Source: Imhoffiella fuscus
GTDB taxonomy: Bacteria; Pseudomonadota; Gammaproteobacteria; Chromatiales; Chromatiaceae
DNA: 64,000 nucleotides
Direction of reading: 5' to 3'
NCBI RefSeq assembly: GCF_042682685.1
Contig: NZ_JBHUHX010000052.1
Location: forward strand, 1-64,000
Below, one piece after another: positions 36,541-44,375 of this stretch. The position numbers and the translations under genes are program-made. Numbering within the stretch: position 1 is the stretch's first letter; the number at the start of each line of letters is the position of its first letter. The notes below the pieces were generated by a model. That model was not told the DNA's origin and ran no database searches. It saw only the letters and a list, made by a program, of their open reading frames with translations.

Positions 36541-37005
36541 TCAGTCGGCGCGGTACTTCTTGTGGCACGCCTTACAAGCGGCACCCAGATCGCCGAACGC
36601 CGACTTCACTGCGGCCTTGTCACCGCCAGCGGCGACCGAGGCGAGATTGTCAGCGGCCGCCACGAAATCGTGGGCCAACCGACCGACATCTTCCATGTTC
36701 TCGAAGAGCTCCGGTTTCACCTCCGTCTTGACGTCCCCGATATTCTTATCGGTGCCTGGCCCGTAGAGCGCACCCATACCTGAATTGGCGATGGCGGCGA
36801 TGGTATTCGCGGCAGCCGACACCTGCTCCGCATTGTACTCGCCCTGGAGATTCGCCTTGATCTTACCCATGTTCCAGCCCATGAAGCTGTAACCAGCCTG
36901 ACGAATCTGGATCTGCTCCTCAGGCTTGAGGTCAGAGGCGAAAGCAGCACTGGCGAAGACGACGGCGGCAAGACCGACGGCTGAGCTGGTTAGCATTCGT
37001 TTCAT
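36541..37005 (-). CDS. cycP: Cytochrome c'
   Basis: A 154-residue periplasmic haem protein. It has a signal peptide (about 1-23, cleaving after AAFA) and then a four-helix bundle. The haem-binding motif CKACH at residues 144-148 near the C-terminus is the class II cytochrome c arrangement. GGAG sits seven bases before the ATG at 37005; the long upstream frame is not coding. Cytochromes c' bind NO or CO and are abundant in purple bacteria. NO handling is the likely role here, inferred from the family. Confidence 0.95.
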   Translation of the reverse strand: MKRMLTSSAVGLAAVVFASAAFASDLKPEEQIQIRQAGYSFMGWNMGKIKANLQGEYNAEQVSAAANTIAAIANSGMGALYGPGTDKNIGDVKTEVKPELFENMEDVGRLAHDFVAAADNLASVAAGGDKAAVKSAFGDLGAACKACHKKYRAD

Positions 37006-37111
37006 CGACAATCTCCATTGAATTTTCGGAATTTCACTCAGGTCTAGATATCTCGACCCATTCGAGATATCGACAGCGACCCATTCCCCACAAGAACCCC
37101 GCAGCACACGA

Positions 37112-39106
37112 TCACGAGCGGTTCTCAGCCGGCTCCAACACCGGCAACGGCATGCGCAGGGCCGCACATATGGCCCGCAAGAGCTCCATCTCGTCCGGCG
37201 CCACACGACCATCCTCCACCACGACCGCAGCCATGGCCCCCAAGAGGCACTGCTTGTCCTCCAATCGAAGCTGATCGAGTCGCGCCAGCGCGGCATCCAG
37301 CCGCACGGACCATTCCCGTTCGAGCCAGTCAGACTCGAACCAGTCTTCTTTGATGCGTTCGACCGCCTGGAGTTTCGCACCCAATCGTTTCAATCCAACA
37401 ATCAGTGCCCGACGGGCATCTTCCGGCCTGCCGTTGCCATGGCGCGCCAGCACCGTCAGAAGCACAACGACCTCGCGAGTCGCGCCCACCAGACGCCCGG
37501 ATCCGGCAACACCCGCAGACGCGGGAGACAGCAGATCCCGGATCTGTCTCGCCAACAGCTTCGCCAGAACATACTCGAACAGCGCGACCTGGCCATCGGC
37601 CAGAATCAGCCGATCGACCAGGCCCAGCAAGCGCTCAAGCTCCGCCGCCGGACGCCGACGCAATGCTGGGAAGGTCAAATCCAGCAGCGGGATGCGCAGC
37701 TCGGACGCCAGATCGGGCACCTCCTTCAGCAGCACGCCCACCTGGTGCTCCGCCTCCTGTCCCAGAGTCTCCGCAACCATCAGCAACCGTTGCTCGCGCA
37801 CCTCGGGATCCGCGCCCATCAGCAGATAGCAGAGCACGCTGGCCGCCCACTCGGTCGAATGGGCGGCACGCTCCAACGTCTTGGGGATGGCCGCAGCGAT
37901 TAAGCTAGCCGCCAGGATCTGACCCGCGCCCGGTCGGCCGATACCCTGGACCAGCGACTCGGGACTCACCGCCGCACCCCGAGCAGCGAGCGGCGCGACC
38001 GCCTCGGCAACCCCAGCCGGCTCGACCGACCCGCCGGGAACACCAACCGGCCCTGGGCGCCGCATCGAGCGCGCGATCTCGACCAATTCGGCCGGATCGA
38101 ACCCAGGCTCGATGGCACGGATACGCGCTTCGATCGGCGGATGGGTCGCCAGCATCCGGCTGGACAGCCCCTGAGCGAACAGCATGTGCGCGACCTCTTC
38201 GGCATTGGCCCGGAGGGTCGAGCCCATGCCGGCCGCGCCGATCTTCTTCAGCGCGCCGGCGATACCTTCCGGGTGACGGGTGAACTGGACCGCCGAGGCG
38301 TCCGCCAGAAATTCGCGCTGACGCGAGACCGAGGCCTTGATCAGGCGTCCGAAGAAGAGCCCCACATAGCCGACCGCCACCAGCGCCAAGCCGAGCGAGA
38401 GGATCCCCCGCCCATCGCGCCGCGCCGAAAGGCGTCCGCTGTTGAGCAGAAAACGCCCCAGGAGCGCCAGCACCAGGATGCCGAACAGCACGCCCATCAG
38501 ACGGATGTTCAGCCGCATGTCGCCATTGAGGATATGGCCGAACTCGTGTGCGACAACGCCCTGCAGCTCGGCACGGTTCAGCGTTTCGAGCGTCCCCTGA
38601 GTCACGGCGATCGCCGCATCAGAGGGACTGTAGCCCGCCGCGAAGGCATTGATCCCAGGCTCCTGATCGAGCACATAGACCTCGGGCACGGGCACGCCTG
38701 CAGCGATCGCCATCTCCTCGACCACATTGCGCAGCCGTCGGCGCAACGGGTCCGTGGTATCGGGCGGAACCAGCGTCCCGCCGAGACCGCGCGCCACCGC
38801 TCCGCCGCCTCCACGCAGGGTCAGGATACGGATCTGGCTCGCCAACGCGATCCCGCCGCCGGTCGCCAAGGAGACCCAGAAGAGCAGCGGGAGGTTCGGC
38901 CGCACATAGCGATCGAACAGCCCGGGCACCCCGAGGTCGACGTAGTCCATGTAACGCCCCGGCTGGGCCAGCTCGTGATAGGACCCGAAGAAGACCAGCA
39001 CCACCAGATCGACCAGGATCACGATACTGACTAAGGCCAGGACGAAGAGCCCGATCAGACCGAGGGTCCGGCGACGGGCACGCGCCTGATGCTCGAAGAA
39101 GTTCAT
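37112..39106 (-). CDS. M48 family metalloprotease with a long C-terminal extension
   Basis: A protein of 664 residues. Two membrane helices (about 15-42 and 74-92) precede an HtpX/STE24-like zinc peptidase domain with HEFGH at 187-191 and the third zinc ligand in REFLADASA. Another pair of helices lies at about 205-260. The C-terminal half (about 400-660) lacks the protease motifs. It contains a helical stretch (LLGLVDRLILADGQVALFEYVLAKLL and AMAAVVVEDGRVAPDEMELL) reminiscent of TerB-like domains, a resemblance only. It lies directly after lemA, a common pairing. Confidence 0.85.
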   Translation of the reverse strand: MNFFEHQARARRRTLGLIGLFVLALVSIVILVDLVVLVFFGSYHELAQPGRYMDYVDLGVPGLFDRYVRPNLPLLFWVSLATGGGIALASQIRILTLRGGGGAVARGLGGTLVPPDTTDPLRRRLRNVVEEMAIAAGVPVPEVYVLDQEPGINAFAAGYSPSDAAIAVTQGTLETLNRAELQGVVAHEFGHILNGDMRLNIRLMGVLFGILVLALLGRFLLNSGRLSARRDGRGILSLGLALVAVGYVGLFFGRLIKASVSRQREFLADASAVQFTRHPEGIAGALKKIGAAGMGSTLRANAEEVAHMLFAQGLSSRMLATHPPIEARIRAIEPGFDPAELVEIARSMRRPGPVGVPGGSVEPAGVAEAVAPLAARGAAVSPESLVQGIGRPGAGQILAASLIAAAIPKTLERAAHSTEWAASVLCYLLMGADPEVREQRLLMVAETLGQEAEHQVGVLLKEVPDLASELRIPLLDLTFPALRRRPAAELERLLGLVDRLILADGQVALFEYVLAKLLARQIRDLLSPASAGVAGSGRLVGATREVVVLLTVLARHGNGRPEDARRALIVGLKRLGAKLQAVERIKEDWFESDWLEREWSVRLDAALARLDQLRLEDKQCLLGAMAAVVVEDGRVAPDEMELLRAICAALRMPLPVLEPAENRS

Positions 39107-39115
39107 CGGCATCGA

Positions 39116-39700
39116 TTACTGGAAGGAGATCTCGACCGCCTTGCGCTTCGCCGGCTCCTCGATCTCCAGAAGCTGGGCCGGCTGGAAATTGAAGTTGTTG
39201 GCGATCAGGTTGCCGGGGAACATCTCGCGCAGATTGTTATAGGCCATGACCGCATCGTTGAATGCCTGACGGGCGAAGGCCACACGGTTCTCGGTGCTGA
39301 CCAACTCCTCGGAGAGCTGCATCATGTTCTGATTCGCCTTGAGGTCAGGATAGGCCTCGGACAGCGCGAACAGACGCCCCAGCGCACCCGACAATCCCTG
39401 CTCCGACTGGGACAGACGACGCATCGCCTCGGCATCGCTCGGATCCGCAGCCGCCTGCTTCAGATTCCCCACCGCCTGATTGCGCGCCTGGATCACCGCC
39501 TCCAGCGTCTCGCGCTCATGCTTCATATAACGCTCGGCCACCTTCACCAGATTCGGGATCAGGTCGTAACGCCGCGTCAGCTGGACATCGATCTGAGCGA
39601 AGGCGTTCTTATAGGCATTGCGACCGCCTACCAGGCGGTTGTAGATGACGATGGCGATCATCGCCAACAGCAGAATGACTCCAAGCAGGATCCAGATCAT
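39116..39700 (-). CDS. lemA: LemA family protein
   Basis: A 194-residue protein with one N-terminal membrane helix (WILLGVILLLAMIAIVIYN) and a helical domain. Conserved motifs are YNRLVGGRNAYKNAFAQIDV, QLTRRYDLIPNLV and the C-terminal FNDAVMAYNNLREMFPGNLIA. GGAG lies six bases before the ATG at 39700, so the longer frame is excluded. LemA proteins are membrane-anchored and of unclear function. The adjacent M48 protease suggests a role in membrane protein quality control. Confidence 0.93.
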   Translation of the reverse strand: MIWILLGVILLLAMIAIVIYNRLVGGRNAYKNAFAQIDVQLTRRYDLIPNLVKVAERYMKHERETLEAVIQARNQAVGNLKQAAADPSDAEAMRRLSQSEQGLSGALGRLFALSEAYPDLKANQNMMQLSEELVSTENRVAFARQAFNDAVMAYNNLREMFPGNLIANNFNFQPAQLLEIEEPAKRKAVEISFQ

Positions 39701-39937
39701 GTCGCTCTCCCCCGATTGCCGTGGGTCCGGCATTGACGATCGAAAGCGAGCGAGTCTAAACCGCCAACCTGCACAGGGGTAGCCAGCAAGCCCGCCCCGC
39801 CGCCCGCATGAAGCCATCGCGAAACCCGGTTCGCGGCCGAACGACCACCCGAATCGGTTTTCCGGCATAGACAGCAAGCCAAGACCCGTTTATGATTCCC
39901 CGCTCGCTGTCGGATGCATCTGCATCTCGCAGCACCC

Positions 39938-40027
<90 letters not shown>

Positions 40028-40067
40028 ATTTAATGGCTTGTTTGATGCCCCGTGCGTCGATCGAGCC

Positions 40068-40111
40068 GAGATCCCAGGCAAACCGGGATCTCAGCCGCCC
40101 TGAAAGGCGGC
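40068..40111. other. Two adjacent hairpins between tRNA-Ser and tRNA-fMet
   Basis: GAGATCCC/GGGATCTC (40068-40092) and GCCGCC/GGCGGC (40094-40111) form two successive small stem-loops in the spacer. They may be processing signals or an attenuated terminator; there is no T-run. Confidence 0.5.
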
Positions 40112-40123
40112 AGACCAGACAGA

Positions 40124-40200
<77 letters not shown>

Positions 40201-40206
40201 CATAGA

Positions 40207-40238
40207 AAAAGAAACCGGCCTCGCGCCGGTTTTCTTTT
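40207..40238 (+). terminator. Terminator after tRNA-fMet
   Basis: Stem AACCGGC/GCCGGTT extended by AAAAGA/TCTTTT pairing with one bulged base and followed by T-rich sequence. Confidence 0.85.
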
Positions 40239-40531
40239 GCCCGTCGATCGGGCACCCCCTCCCAGACAAGCCGAGACATCGGCCTTTCGAGCGCTCTCGC
40301 CGCCGGAACCAATCGAGAACATCGACTCACTGTTCCTCTGCGGCACCATAGAGATGTTGCCCGACGATTCGCCTCCAAAGCCTCTTCGTGCAACACAACA
40401 CGCAAGCCGACACAGTGGGCAAGGCGACATTTCAAGGGAAAAGGCTAATCTCTACCGTGACGGTAGGGCTAACGACCGATCCGTCGATCCTGCATAACTC
40501 TAATACCAATGACCAGAGGAGAGCGGAAACG
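40239..40531. other. Leader region of the carbonic anhydrase gene
   Basis: About 290 bases after the tRNA-fMet terminator. It contains no supported gene. The only structured element seen is the 15-bp palindrome at 40452-40466. A ribosome binding site AGGAG lies at about 40517-40521. Confidence 0.5.
40452..40466. promoter_or_regulatory. 15-bp perfect palindrome upstream of the carbonic anhydrase gene
   Basis: CTACCGT-G-ACGGTAG, a perfect inverted repeat with a one-base centre, 66 bases before the start codon. It looks like a dimeric operator. The regulator is unknown. Confidence 0.6.
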
Positions 40532-41113
40532 ATGAGCCAGACAGTCGAGCAGATCCGAGCGGCAAACGAACGTTACTCAGCCGATTTTGGCGACAAGGGC
40601 AAACTTCCGATGCCGCCCGGTCGGCATTTCGCAATCCTGACCTGCATGGATGCACGCCTGGATCCCGCCAAGTACGCAGGACTTGCGGAAGGGGATGCCC
40701 ACGTGATTCGCAACGCGGGCGGACGCGCCAGCGACGATGCCATCCGCTCGCTGGTGATCTCGCACAAATTGCTGGGTACGCAGGAGTGGTTCGTCATCCA
40801 CCACACGGACTGCGGGATGGAGACCTTCACCAACGACGTCATGGCCGACCTCTTGAGCAGCAGCCTGGAAACCGCCAGCGTCGACGCCAGCGGATGGCAC
40901 GATACGGGCCGAGGACCCGGATCGCCCGAGGGGCGCTACATCAACTGGCTGACGATTTCGGACAATGCCGCCAGTGTGGTCGAGGACGTCAAACGCATCA
41001 AAGCGCACCCACTGGTCTCCAGCACCATTCCGGTCTACGGCTACATATACAACTGCCAGACCGGGCGATTGGAGGAAATCCCCGAGGCAACCGCCGCAGG
41101 CAAGGCCGGATAG
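40532..41113 (+). CDS. Beta-class carbonic anhydrase
   Basis: A 193-residue protein interconverting CO2 and bicarbonate. The zinc ligands are Cys38 (in CMDAR), His91 and Cys94 (HTDCG). The Asp40-Arg42 dyad that gates the active site is present. It belongs to a short beta-type group with an insertion before the C-terminal strand. AGGAG lies ten bases before the ATG at 40532. No signal peptide is seen, so it is cytoplasmic. It could supply bicarbonate or CO2 for autotrophic growth, though no Calvin-cycle genes are near. Confidence 0.93.
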   Translation: MSQTVEQIRAANERYSADFGDKGKLPMPPGRHFAILTCMDARLDPAKYAGLAEGDAHVIRNAGGRASDDAIRSLVISHKLLGTQEWFVIHHTDCGMETFTNDVMADLLSSSLETASVDASGWHDTGRGPGSPEGRYINWLTISDNAASVVEDVKRIKAHPLVSSTIPVYGYIYNCQTGRLEEIPEATAAGKAG

Positions 41114-41137
41114 ATCACACCGCCCACAGCATCACGC

Positions 41138-41165
41138 GAACAGCCCGGCCGTAGCCGGGCTGTTC
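41138..41165 (+). terminator. Terminator after the carbonic anhydrase gene
   Basis: A 12-bp perfect stem GAACAGCCCGGC/GCCGGGCTGTTC with loop CGTA, followed by TCATT. It lies between convergent genes. Confidence 0.88.
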
Positions 41166-41214
41166 TCATTCGCACAGGGAGGACACAACCTCCCGATCGA
41201 GAATCAGAGCAGGC

Positions 41215-41838
41215 TCAATATTTGACCGAGCAGCCATAGGGTCGCGTGACCGGGTTCGTCACCGGCTTGCCGGCCGCCAGGTCGGACAGGGCCGCGCGGA
41301 CGTAGTTGTACGCACCCTCGATGTCCGCCGGATCGCTCGTCGGCCGGTCGTCGATGCCCCCCATATAGACCAGCGTCCCGGAACCGTCGATGACGAACAT
41401 GTGCGGCGTCGTCCGGGCACCGTAGGCGCGCCCGATGGTGCCCTCGGGATCCAGCAGCACGGCCGTCGGGGCGGCATCGCGCTCCTTGGTCAGCGCGTCG
41501 GCCTCGGCGGGGCTGACGTTCCCCTGCTTGCCGGGCGCCGAGGAGATCACCGACAGCCAAACCACGCCACTGCCGGTCGCCTCGCGCTGCAGTGCCTGCA
41601 TGTTGCCGCTGCCGTAATGCTTGCGCACGTAGGGACAGTCGTGATTGGTCCATTCCAGCACCAAGGTCTTGCCGGCCAGATCGGAGAGGCTCCAGGTGCG
41701 ACCGGCCGTATCGGTTCCAGTGAAGTCCGGTGCCGGCGCACCGATCTCGGGCTTGGCCAGTACGGTGCCGGCGACGAGCAGACCGATCAGAATCAGCGCG
41801 GCGGTCCGCGCACCTTGCGGTAAGGTCAGACGAGACAT
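41215..41838 (-). CDS. Exported redoxin/thioredoxin-fold protein
   Basis: A protein of 207 residues with a signal peptide (hydrophobic AALILIGLLVAGTVLA, about 12-28). It carries an AhpC/TSA-like redoxin domain starting PEIGAPAPDFTGTDTAGR, with one conserved cysteine in TNHDCPYVRKHYG and the strand motif RTTPHMFVIDGSG. GAGGAG lies seven bases before the ATG. A single cysteine at that position, without CXXC, makes a one-Cys peroxidase-like or extracytoplasmic thioredoxin-like role more likely than a disulfide oxidase. It follows the DsbD-like gene by 32 bases and is probably its redox partner. Confidence 0.85.
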   Translation of the reverse strand: MSRLTLPQGARTAALILIGLLVAGTVLAKPEIGAPAPDFTGTDTAGRTWSLSDLAGKTLVLEWTNHDCPYVRKHYGSGNMQALQREATGSGVVWLSVISSAPGKQGNVSPAEADALTKERDAAPTAVLLDPEGTIGRAYGARTTPHMFVIDGSGTLVYMGGIDDRPTSDPADIEGAYNYVRAALSDLAAGKPVTNPVTRPYGCSVKY

Positions 41839-41870
41839 GGCGACTCTCCTCAATGGGTCGATGGAATGGA

Positions 41871-43991
41871 TCAATGGTTGCGGGCCGGCTCCCCCGAGGA
41901 GCCGGCGACACGTTCCCGGACGATGCCCGGGGTCAGGATCTGCGGCAACACCTCCGGTTCTCGACCGGGTGCGTAATAGACATACAAGGGCACGCCGCTC
42001 CGGCCGAAGCCCGCGAGATACGCGGTGATCGCCGGATCCCGGTTGGTCCAGTCCCCTTTCAGATAGACCAGGCGCTGCTCGGCGAAGAGTTCAGCCGTCG
42101 CGGCGGTCGACAGCGCCACCCGCTCGTTGACCAGACAGGTGATGCACCAGGCTGCGGTCATGTTGACGAACACTGGACGGCCCTCGGCGCGGATCTCGGC
42201 CAGACGCTCGGCCGAATAGGGCTCGGCGACCAATGACGTCCGTTCGTCATCCGGGGTTCCAGCAGACCCTGCGGAGGACGCTGGGAGACCAGCGGTCGAG
42301 ATCCCGAGCCACAAGGCCGTGACGAGCCCGATGAGCGCGATAACCGCACCGGCGCGACGCACCCTCGACGCGCCGAACAGCGTGCGCTCGCGTACCCAGA
42401 GTCCGAACGCGAGCAGCAACATGCCGGTCAAACCCAGAGCGAGCCCATCCGCCCCGGTCTGCACGGCGAGCACCCAGAGCAGCCAGGCCGAGGCGGCCAA
42501 CATGGGAAAGGCGAGTCCCTGCTTCAGGGTCTCCATCCAGGGTCCAGGGCGAGGCAATCGACGCGCGAGCGCCGGGATCAGCGTCAGCGCCAGGAAGGGC
42601 AAAGCGAGTCCCAGGCCGAGCGTCAGGATCACCAGCATGGCCTCCGCCCAATCGAGCGTCAGCGCATAACCGAGCGCAGCCCCCATGAGCGGCGCCGTGC
42701 AGGGAGCCGCGACCAGAGCGGCGAGCGCTCCCGTCCCGAAGGCCCCCAGTAGACCGCTCCCGGTCTGGCCCCCACCCAGCGCCATCAGACGCCCACCGAG
42801 CGTCACGACACCGGCCATCGAAAGCCCGATGACCAGAAACAGATCGGCCATCAGGGCAACGAAGGGCGGAGACTGGAGCTGAAACCCCCAGCCGACGGCC
42901 GCCCCGCCGGCGCGCAATGCCAGCAACGCCGCACTCAGCAACCCGAAGAACAGCAGCACCCCGCCCGTATAGGCGAGACCGTGCAGCGCACGCCGCCCTG
43001 CCCCATCGCCCTGTCCAGCCGTGAGACTGAGCGCCTTGATCGCCAGCACCGGAAAGACGCAGGGCATCAGGTTCAGGATGAGACCGCCGAGCAGGGCGAA
43101 GGCCAGTGCGATCGGCAGGCTCAGCGCATCGGGTTCGATCTCGCCCGCCGAGACCGGCGGAACGCCTCGCTCGGCGGTCAACGAAAAGGCACGCGACCCG
43201 CCATCGGGGTCGTCGATCACCAGCACCCCTTCCGGTTCAGCCGTTGCGGCCATGGCGCCGGGAACCAGATCCATCTCCAGCCGATCCCCGCCGACCCGCC
43301 AGGGCTGGGCGGCGGCATGTTCGATCAGACCCCAACTCCCGGCATAGAACCAGACCGATGCCGAATCGGAGATCCGTAGCGCCGGATTCGTCCCGAGCGG
43401 AACCGACAACCGCAGACCGCCACCACGCTCGTCGAGCATCGCACCCTGAATGTCGCCCTCGGGCAGTGCGGATCGGGCACCGGCGAAGAGATCCGACCAG
43501 GCCGGGTCGACCGGTCCCTGCGTTGCGGCGGTCTCCAGCGTCAGACTCAGAACGCCGTGTTCGGGAATGCAATGCTCGGCACAGACGAGCCAATGCGCCT
43601 CGGCACGGAGGGGGATCGGCGTCCCGGCCGGCCAGTCGGCCGGCACCGAGAGCGCGACCAGATGCACGGCCCGTCCCGAGTAGCCGTAGTTGGCGAGCGG
43701 GCCGACCCGGATCAGCTCGGGATGGGGCCAGCGAATCGGGCTCGCCGTCACGCCATCCGGGAGGGTCCAGTCGATGCGCGGCGCCTCGCCCGAATCACCG
43801 GGATTGCGCCAATAGGTATGCCATCCCGGCTGGATGTCGAGCACCAGCGCCAGCTCGATGCCCACACCAGGCGTGGTCTGATTCCGCTCCGCGATCAAGC
43901 GCGCCGTCACATGCTCCGTCGTCACCGCACTCGCTGTAGCGAACGGCGACAACGACAGCAGAACCAGAAACACCCACGCCCGGAGGTCCAT
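41871..43991 (-). CDS. DsbD/ScsB-like thiol-disulfide transport protein
   Basis: A 706-residue protein from the ATG at 43991, with AAGGTG six bases upstream. A signal peptide precedes a periplasmic domain of about 270 residues with the motif HWLVCAEHCIPEHG, as in ScsB. Eight membrane helices follow with two conserved cysteines, in NLMPCVFPVLAIK and VAAPCTAPLMG. A C-terminal thioredoxin domain has the active site AAWCITCLVNE (Cys616-Cys619). Such proteins pass electrons from cytoplasmic thioredoxin to periplasmic partners. It is co-oriented with the exported redoxin and divergent from katG, so a shared redox-stress role is plausible. Confidence 0.92.
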   Translation of the reverse strand: MDLRAWVFLVLLSLSPFATASAVTTEHVTARLIAERNQTTPGVGIELALVLDIQPGWHTYWRNPGDSGEAPRIDWTLPDGVTASPIRWPHPELIRVGPLANYGYSGRAVHLVALSVPADWPAGTPIPLRAEAHWLVCAEHCIPEHGVLSLTLETAATQGPVDPAWSDLFAGARSALPEGDIQGAMLDERGGGLRLSVPLGTNPALRISDSASVWFYAGSWGLIEHAAAQPWRVGGDRLEMDLVPGAMAATAEPEGVLVIDDPDGGSRAFSLTAERGVPPVSAGEIEPDALSLPIALAFALLGGLILNLMPCVFPVLAIKALSLTAGQGDGAGRRALHGLAYTGGVLLFFGLLSAALLALRAGGAAVGWGFQLQSPPFVALMADLFLVIGLSMAGVVTLGGRLMALGGGQTGSGLLGAFGTGALAALVAAPCTAPLMGAALGYALTLDWAEAMLVILTLGLGLALPFLALTLIPALARRLPRPGPWMETLKQGLAFPMLAASAWLLWVLAVQTGADGLALGLTGMLLLAFGLWVRERTLFGASRVRRAGAVIALIGLVTALWLGISTAGLPASSAGSAGTPDDERTSLVAEPYSAERLAEIRAEGRPVFVNMTAAWCITCLVNERVALSTAATAELFAEQRLVYLKGDWTNRDPAITAYLAGFGRSGVPLYVYYAPGREPEVLPQILTPGIVRERVAGSSGEPARNH

Positions 43992-44270
43992 GGACCGCAC
44001 CTTGGAGCCATTCATGATGATCGGATAGTGAAGCATCGCCATGCGGCGTTTATTGAGCCATCGCCGGAAACTTCAAACCGAACCGCACCCTGGTCGATTG
44101 GTCGCCCGTCCCCAGATCGGAGCGCAGATCCAGCTCGGCGCCCTCCGCTCAGGACGCATTCGGACCGATCAGCGCGCCTTTACATCGAGATGCCGCACAG
44201 AATCCTCGACAGACTCCAAGACAGCGAGGCGCTCGAAGCAAGACCAATAACGATCGAAACAGCAAAACCG

Positions 44271-44307
44271 ATAGCCTCAGACGATCTATCGGATATATCT
44301 AAACGAT
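44271..44307 (+). promoter_or_regulatory. OxyR-like binding site upstream of katG
   Basis: Four elements spaced by exactly seven bases: ATAG (44271), CGAT (44282), ATAT (44293) and CGAT (44304). They match the OxyR pattern ATAG-N7-CTAT-N7-ATAG-N7-CTAT at 13 of 16 defined positions. The site ends where the -35 of the katG promoter should be. Confidence 0.65.
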
Positions 44308-44330
44308 TAGCCGCCTTGATCGTCCATGCC

Positions 44331-44336
44331 TATTCT
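44331..44336 (+). promoter_or_regulatory. Candidate katG -10 element
   Basis: TATTCT, 23 bases after the last OxyR-like element, the geometry expected where OxyR contacts polymerase at a weak -35. Confidence 0.5.
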
Positions 44337-44375
44337 CTAGCCGTACTCGACGACACTACGATTAGGAGATTGGAG

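Larger units (their letters stand above)
43992..44375. other. Divergent intergenic region between the DsbD-like gene and katG
   Basis: About 384 bases holding the katG control region (OxyR-like site and -10 element, listed separately) and presumably the promoter of the DsbD-like operon. No gene is supported here. Confidence 0.5.

Noticed and set aside
37006..37380. Upstream extension of cytochrome c'
   Set aside because: The family signal peptide begins at 37005 with a ribosome binding site. The added residues are antisense of the M48 protease gene.
43557..44375. Upstream extension of katG by about 270 codons
   Set aside because: It runs through the divergent DsbD-like gene and its control region. 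The ATG at 44376 has AGGAG and the standard N-terminus.
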